Assembly: GCA_964396785.1 (NCBI GenBank)
Contig: CAYNFU010000013.1
Location: 1-18,173 of the forward strand
Direction of reading: 5' to 3'
Length of the DNA stretch: 18,173 nt
DNA from: RBG-16-42-24 sp964396785
GTDB lineage: Bacteria > Patescibacteriota > Microgenomatia > UBA8517
Positions 13,857-18,173 of the stretch are shown in pieces. Position 1 is the stretch's first letter. Each line of letters opens with the position of its first letter. Made by a program: the position numbers and the translations under genes. Below the pieces are notes generated by a model. That model was not told where the DNA came from. It did not search any database and saw only the letters and a program-made list of their open reading frames with translations.

Positions 13857-14525
13857 ATGAAAATCGATATTCTCACTCTTTTTCCAAAAATGTTTTCTGG
13901 ACCATTTGACGAGTCAATTGTCAAAAGAGCCCAGGACAAAGGACTTCTCGATATTCAAATTCATGATTTAAGAGATTACGGCGAAGGCGAAAGAAGATCC
14001 GTCGACGATAGACCTTACGGTGGAGGAATTGGGATGATTTTGCGTGTCGATATTATTGACTCGGCACTTAGGAAATTAAGGAATAAAGAAAGTAGAGTAG
14101 TCCTTCTTGACGCTGGCGGTGAAAAATTCACACAAAAAAAAGCGGTAGAACTGAGTAAAGTGGAACACCTTATTTTAATTGCCGGCCATTACGAAGGGAT
14201 CGACGCCCGGGTGCACGAACACCTGGTTGATGAAATTATTTCAATTGGAGATTATGTCCTAACCGGTGGAGAAATTCCGGCAATGGTTATTGCAGATGCA
14301 GTAACCAGACTAATTCCGGGTGTCCTTCCTAAACCGGGTGCTATCGAACTAGAATCTTTTTCGGAAGAAAACTTACTCGAATTTCCCCAATATACAAGAC
14401 CCGAGAAGTATCGTAGCTGGAAGGTACCAGAGGTTCTTCTTTCTGGTAATCACAAAGAAATTGAAAAATGGAGAAAACAAGAATCACTTAAGCGGACCAA
14501 GAAAGTTCGCAGCGACTTAATTTGA
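13857..14525 (+). CDS. trmD: tRNA (guanine37-N1)-methyltransferase
   Basis: TrmD methylates G37 of tRNAs reading CNN-type codons, preventing +1 frameshifts. It uses S-adenosylmethionine bound in a trefoil knot. The 222 residues include LTLFPKMF (7-13), RPYGGGIGM (52-60), the knot segments GHYEGIDARV (110-119) and SIGDYVLTGGEIPAMVIADAVTR (split near 129-151), and the C-terminal PQYTRPE and VLLSGNHKEIEKWR blocks. The catalytic Asp of the E. coli enzyme (D169, DSF) aligns with Glu here (ESF, E166). The protein lacks roughly the last 30 residues of E. coli TrmD. The usual neighbours rpsP, rimM and rplS are absent; it follows a toxin gene by three bases with no strong ribosome binding site of its own. 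Confidence 0.97.
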   Translation: MKIDILTLFPKMFSGPFDESIVKRAQDKGLLDIQIHDLRDYGEGERRSVDDRPYGGGIGMILRVDIIDSALRKLRNKESRVVLLDAGGEKFTQKKAVELSKVEHLILIAGHYEGIDARVHEHLVDEIISIGDYVLTGGEIPAMVIADAVTRLIPGVLPKPGAIELESFSEENLLEFPQYTRPEKYRSWKVPEVLLSGNHKEIEKWRKQESLKRTKKVRSDLI

Positions 14526-14556
14526 AGTAACTGTTGGCCCAGACTACTTTTCTTTC
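14525..14556 (+). terminator. Possible terminator after trmD
   Basis: AAGTA (14525-14529) and CTG (14531-14533) pair with CAG (14540-14542) and TACTT (14545-14549) around a TTGGCC loop, with a small bulge. A T-rich tract (TTCTTT) follows. The stem is modest, and it lies between convergent trmD and GT2 genes. Confidence 0.35.
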
Positions 14557-16316
14557 TCCCACCGGGAGACTGGTGATGTAACTTTTCCGTATTTTTGCAT
14601 AAGCCAGAGGGTTGCCGTCAGAAAAAAATAGTAGAGGGGACCGTGATATATTTTTGCGCTTTCAATGAGTTGTTTATTTGCGACCTCTTTCCCCATTTTC
14701 TTGGAACTTGCCCCATGGTGATGATAAAACTCTGCTTCCGGACAAAAATATAAGGGTATTCCGGCTTTTTTTAACCTTCTAGAGTAATCAACGTCTTCGA
14801 AATACATAACCAATTTTCTATTCAAGTACCCAATTTTATTAATCACCTTTCTGGGTATCAAAAAACAGGCCATAACCGCGCATTCCACACGTACCGGTCT
14901 TACTCCTTTTGGCCTGTACATGAAATAGCTTCCTTTTATCTGTAAAAAATATTCTTTAATTGCCCCTGAAATAGTGGGTAAGAAGAAGCACGAATCCTGC
15001 GGAGTTCCGTCTGGGAAAATGAGCTTTCCGGCCAACACCGCTTCGTTATTAAAATGTTCACTCGTTTTGACGAGAGAGTTTAATGAACCCTTCTTAACTT
15101 CTATATCACTGTTAAGCATTAATATTAGTTCTCCACGGCTCGCTTCCATTAGACGGTTATAAGATTTAACAAATCTCAGGTTCTCCCTATTCTCCATAAA
15201 CCTAGCTTTTGGGTATTTGAGAATGAGATTTGAGAAATCATCTTCGGGTGAGTCGTTCAAAACTATAACCTCATCCCGCGCCTCATCGTATCCGGAGTCC
15301 TTCTTGAAAATACTTTTCAATAGCTGGTCGGTAAGACCCGAAGTCTTATAAGAAGAAATAATTATTGATAACCTTATTGGATAGTGATAATTTCCAAGGT
15401 TTTCTTTATGTAGTGGATAATTTCCTTTTACACCCCAAAGAAAGTCCCAAATTCCTCTTTTTTGGGCGGGCCTGCCAAAAATCAGATTCCTTATCACCTC
15501 CCGAAAGACTGCGAATTTAGTCCTGAGACTTGCGTATTTCGCGCTAAAATAAAGTCTGTTTCTGGTTAATAAATAATCTGTCTGGTCACTCCCTATTCCA
15601 AAGCTTCGAGAAACTTTGTGATAGATAAAAGTGTTACCTGAGTAATAAAGCTTTCCTCCACCTGCAAGAATCCTTTGTTGCCAGTCGTTATCTTCAAAAT
15701 ATGCATATAGCTTTTCGTCAAAGTACCCAAATTTTTCAAGAGTTCGCCCTTTTATTAGCAAACAACAACCACTTACAAATTCAGTTTCACCGGTTTCGTC
15801 AAACTTTCCCTTATCAACCTCGTCGATACCCCTGTGTATGCTTCGAACGTCTCCCCAATCAAAACTCCCCCCGGCGTACCAAAGTACTTTGCCTAGGTCC
15901 CCTTTTTTATACCTACTTTTATAAAATTCATAACCGGGAGCAAAATAAATCTTGGGTGAAACAACGTTAGCCTTAGGATCGTCATCTAAAACACTTACTA
16001 GTTTCTTAATGAGTTTAGCATCGCCAATTAAAGTATCGTTATTAATAATCAAAATATATTCTGCACCCCAGGCGACTGCATATCTCATCCCAAGGTTGTA
16101 ATTCCCCGCAAATCCTTTGTTTTCCCCCGCCTGAATTATTTCAAGGTTTGCTACTTCCTCTTTAACAAAATCCCCCAACCACTCGTTGGGAGTAGCCTCA
16201 ACTACTACAATCTTAAAATCGAGCCCACTAACGTCTAAATTATTAAGGGACTTTAAAAGCGCGAGTGTATCTTCTTTCCCACCAATATTTACGCTAACCA
16301 GTGCAATTTTTTTCAT
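14544..16316 (-). CDS. Tandem double-GT2 glycosyltransferase
   Basis: The 590-residue protein carries two WbbL-like family 2 domains. The first (about 1-270) has GENKGFAGNYNLGM, NND at 92-94 as metal-binding site, VSGCCLLIKG and YFEDNDWQQRI at 206-216. The second (about 314-560) has IIISSYKTSG, RENLRFVKSYN, NSD at 402-404, VECAVMACFLIPR and YFEDVDYSRRL at 505-515. Both sets of DxD-like and ED residues are kept, so both sites may work, perhaps adding two sugars in turn to a surface glycan. The linker (270-313) is basic. ATGA overlap with the upstream GT2 gene indicates one operon. Sugars are likely rhamnose-like or hexose by family habit; not provable here. Confidence 0.9.
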   Translation of the reverse strand: MKKIALVSVNIGGKEDTLALLKSLNNLDVSGLDFKIVVVEATPNEWLGDFVKEEVANLEIIQAGENKGFAGNYNLGMRYAVAWGAEYILIINNDTLIGDAKLIKKLVSVLDDDPKANVVSPKIYFAPGYEFYKSRYKKGDLGKVLWYAGGSFDWGDVRSIHRGIDEVDKGKFDETGETEFVSGCCLLIKGRTLEKFGYFDEKLYAYFEDNDWQQRILAGGGKLYYSGNTFIYHKVSRSFGIGSDQTDYLLTRNRLYFSAKYASLRTKFAVFREVIRNLIFGRPAQKRGIWDFLWGVKGNYPLHKENLGNYHYPIRLSIIISSYKTSGLTDQLLKSIFKKDSGYDEARDEVIVLNDSPEDDFSNLILKYPKARFMENRENLRFVKSYNRLMEASRGELILMLNSDIEVKKGSLNSLVKTSEHFNNEAVLAGKLIFPDGTPQDSCFFLPTISGAIKEYFLQIKGSYFMYRPKGVRPVRVECAVMACFLIPRKVINKIGYLNRKLVMYFEDVDYSRRLKKAGIPLYFCPEAEFYHHHGASSKKMGKEVANKQLIESAKIYHGPLYYFFLTATLWLMQKYGKVTSPVSRWEKEK

Positions 16317-17239
16317 AGTTCCCTATACGCTTGTAAGTAGGCGTCCCGCCTAATCTTGTTTCCTAAAAATGTGAATGCCAAGAAGCGAAAAAATACGCCA
16401 ATTTTAACGACTAAAGTCAGTAGTTTAGCTTGCCTTAGATAGTGCTTTCGTAAAAAATAGACGATACCCAATATTTCCAGGCGGTATATATTTGTCAGTT
16501 TTTGAGGGTCTCCTTGCGCGCTTGCCTTGTCTAGGTGAATAACAGAAAAATTTGGGGTATAGCAAATTTTATATCCTGACTCTTGCACCCGTCTACACCA
16601 TTCAACCTCGTCCATATACATAAAGAAATTTTCGTCAAACCCCTGAGTTTCCTCAAACACTTCCCGCTTCATAAACAAAAATGCCCCCATAACCCACCCT
16701 ACTTGACGATCATTCACAAAAAAATTTCTTTCAGTAGGATGAACGGGTTGAAAAAAATTCTTAATAATTGGTAATTTATCGAGTCCCCATATCCAAGACC
16801 AGACCGATTTGGGAGTTGGTAAATACCCGGCAGACGGCTGGAATCTTCCGTCTTCATAATATAAACGACAACCGATTGCGTCACAGGTGGGATTTTTCTC
16901 TAAATATCTAAGTGCAGAAAAAAGTGTTTTTTCTTTGACATAGACGTCGCTATTTATTATGAGTAAATAATTATTTCGAGGGTTTGCTTTTTTGAATCCA
17001 AAGTTATTGCCTCTCGCATATCCCAGATTTTTCTTCATTTTAAAGAGTCTTACCCAAGGATGTTTTTTCGCTATCATTTCCCCCGATCCGTCGTTTGAGG
17101 CATTATCGATAACTATCACTTCCACATCGGCTCTATCTTTAACAAAATCCTCGGCTTTTTTAAGACACGACAAACACCTATCAGTTATGTCTTTTGTATT
17201 CCAGCTAAGAATTACTACCGATATTCCACTTTTAAGCAT
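16313..17239 (-). CDS. GT2 WbbL-like glycosyltransferase
   Basis: This 308-residue single-domain enzyme starts with ISVVILSWNTKDIT, then VIDNASNDGS (44-52), NLGYARGNNFGF (71-82), the metal-binding INSD (95-98), GAFLFMKREVF and MYMDEVEWCRRV (208-219). This is the pattern of rhamnosyltransferase-like proteins (WbbL) that extend polysaccharide chains in the cytoplasm. The last 70 residues are basic and hydrophobic (YFLRKHYLRQAKLLTLVVKIGVFFRF split across the segment) and probably sit on or in the membrane. The gene overlaps the upstream GT2 gene by 8 bp and the downstream double-GT2 by 4 bp (ATGA). Exact donor and acceptor are unknown. Confidence 0.92.
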   Translation of the reverse strand: MLKSGISVVILSWNTKDITDRCLSCLKKAEDFVKDRADVEVIVIDNASNDGSGEMIAKKHPWVRLFKMKKNLGYARGNNFGFKKANPRNNYLLIINSDVYVKEKTLFSALRYLEKNPTCDAIGCRLYYEDGRFQPSAGYLPTPKSVWSWIWGLDKLPIIKNFFQPVHPTERNFFVNDRQVGWVMGAFLFMKREVFEETQGFDENFFMYMDEVEWCRRVQESGYKICYTPNFSVIHLDKASAQGDPQKLTNIYRLEILGIVYFLRKHYLRQAKLLTLVVKIGVFFRFLAFTFLGNKIRRDAYLQAYREL

Positions 17240-18143
17240 ATTTCAAACCCACCTTTAGCTTCGCCAAACGATATTTTTCCAAAAGCCAAACTCCTAGCCA
17301 AACTATAGCAATAATGGGGGCAGGCCCTAATTCCCTCCAGTGTTTTCGAATAAATATTCGCATAGCGTAAGCGGCAGACTTTGCCGACCTTACTCTTGTT
17401 TCTTTTGGAACACCTACTTTGGCTGTCGACCAAAGCCCTGAAGACGAACCTTTATAATGCAAGATTTCTTCCCCTGCCTCATACCAGATCTTTCCCCCCA
17501 GCTTTTTTATACGAAAGCACATTTCAATATCCTCACCATTCCAAAAGTAGTCCTCATCCCACCATTCGACTTTATCTAAAACCTTCTTTCTTATTAATAA
17601 ATAAGTTCCGCTAATACATTCAATTTCGTGGCTATAATGATAATCCAAATAAGTCGCGGTGTAGCCTGCAAAAAATTTTGATTTAGGAAAGATTTTCGCA
17701 AGGCCCGACCAATAACTTAGAGTATTCCAGATAGTCGGAAGTCCCCTGTGGCAAGAATAATCCAACTTTCCGTTTGGGAGCATTACCCTACACCCCACTG
17801 CCTCAATGTCTTTCCGCTCATCCAAAACGCGTATAGTATTTTGGATCACCTTGCCGACAATTTTGGTATCCGGGTTGAGAAACAATACATATTCGGCGTT
17901 AACGAGCTTGCGGGCTAAATTATTACCCTTAGCAAAACCTAGATTATTTTTGCTGGCAACGACGTCTACTTCGGGAAATTTTTTTTGAACTAACTCTTTC
18001 GTCCCATCACTTGAGGCCATATCCACTACAATCAGTCGCCAATCGTCAGTTTTTCCTTTTTGTTTATAAATGGAGGCTATAGACTCAACCACTAAATCCC
18101 TCACATTATGGGTATTAATGACTATATCAAGACTTCTGGCCAT
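17232..18143 (-). CDS. GT2 WbbL-like glycosyltransferase, first gene of the cluster
   Basis: This 303-residue enzyme has INTHNVRDLV near the start, VVDMASSDGT (39-48), NNLGFAKGNNLA (66-77), LNPDTK (89-94), GTYLLIRKKVLD and NGEDIEMCFRI (202-212), the full set of WbbL-type GT2 motifs. A C-terminal segment (about 255-300) combines a basic stretch (RIFIRKHWRELG) with a hydrophobic helix (APIIAIVWLGVWLLEKY), suggesting membrane attachment. AAGG lies four bases before the ATG. It is the first gene in the window of three overlapping minus-strand GT2 genes. The cluster probably assembles an oligosaccharide of a surface polymer. The upstream region is cut by the window edge. Confidence 0.92.
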   Translation of the reverse strand: MARSLDIVINTHNVRDLVVESIASIYKQKGKTDDWRLIVVDMASSDGTKELVQKKFPEVDVVASKNNLGFAKGNNLARKLVNAEYVLFLNPDTKIVGKVIQNTIRVLDERKDIEAVGCRVMLPNGKLDYSCHRGLPTIWNTLSYWSGLAKIFPKSKFFAGYTATYLDYHYSHEIECISGTYLLIRKKVLDKVEWWDEDYFWNGEDIEMCFRIKKLGGKIWYEAGEEILHYKGSSSGLWSTAKVGVPKETRVRSAKSAAYAMRIFIRKHWRELGPAPIIAIVWLGVWLLEKYRLAKLKVGLKYA

Positions 18144-18152
18144 AAGACCTTA

Positions 18153-18158
18153 ATTATA
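18153..18158 (-). promoter_or_regulatory. Perfect -10 element for the GT2 cluster
   Basis: TATAAT reads on the minus strand nine bases before the ATG at 18143. The matching -35 would fall outside the window, so the promoter cannot be confirmed. The implied leader is only a few bases. Confidence 0.4.
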
Positions 18159-18173
18159 CAATGAAGTTAGCCT

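Noticed and set aside
1..18173. Recoded UGA (code 25) as in some CPR groups
   Set aside because: TGA ends trmD, the antitoxin and the ATPase at natural family ends, and no conserved domain is interrupted by TGA.
1..18173. CRISPR arrays, tRNA or rRNA genes, insertion sequences, phage genes
   Set aside because: No spaced direct repeats, cloverleaf patterns, transposase or integrase motifs, or phage structural proteins were seen.

Overview
The window looks like a metagenome-assembled scaffold from a Patescibacteria/CPR bacterium, most likely in or near Microgenomates. This is inferred from protein style, not from a marker gene. The signs are a GT-C transferase N-terminus with the GDEGRDA signature, many small membrane-anchored proteins of unknown function, a dense set of family 2 glycosyltransferases, a short TrmD, and overlapping start/stop codons. 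TGA ends several genes (trmD among them), so the code is the standard one and not the UGA-recoded code of Gracilibacteria/Absconditabacteria. An exact 100-N gap with identical 55-bp flanks shows that this is an assembled scaffold.

Layout. 1-1090 (minus): a GT2 polyprenyl-phosphate sugar synthase and the overlapping N-terminus of a membrane GT-C transferase. 1204-1767 (plus): a small anchored secreted protein. 1851-5236 (minus): a 927-residue secreted protein joining a LVIVD-like propeller to a complete M23 peptidase, followed by a PsbP-like anchored protein. 5380-6540 (plus): a PIG-V/Gpi18-like membrane mannosyltransferase. 6553-7272 (minus): an unknown protein with a twin-arginine-like leader. 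7414-8183 (plus): an 89-residue unknown coupled to an orphan DUF35 zinc-ribbon/OB-fold protein. 8140-10165 (minus): a GT2-GtrA fusion followed by a protein with a putative HTH and a degenerate Nudix box. 10255-13280 (plus): a MacAB-type ABC exporter operon interrupted by the false gap. 13351-14525 (plus): a Phd/YefM-RelE toxin-antitoxin pair running directly into trmD. 14544-18143 (minus): three overlapping GT2 genes, the last a tandem double GT2.

How the genes work together. Most of the window builds and services the cell surface. Cytoplasmic GT2 enzymes would make lipid-linked sugars (353-1090, 9011-10165) or extend glycan chains (14544-18143). GT-C enzymes would use lipid-linked sugars at the outer face of the membrane. 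The M23 protein could remodel peptidoglycan, and the exporter moves an unknown substrate. TrmD is the only clear housekeeping gene. It appears to depend on the toxin-antitoxin promoter, which is the best predicted promoter in the window and leaves almost no 5' leader. No rRNA, tRNA, CRISPR array, transposase or integrase was seen. No stretch over 300 bases lacks a gene.
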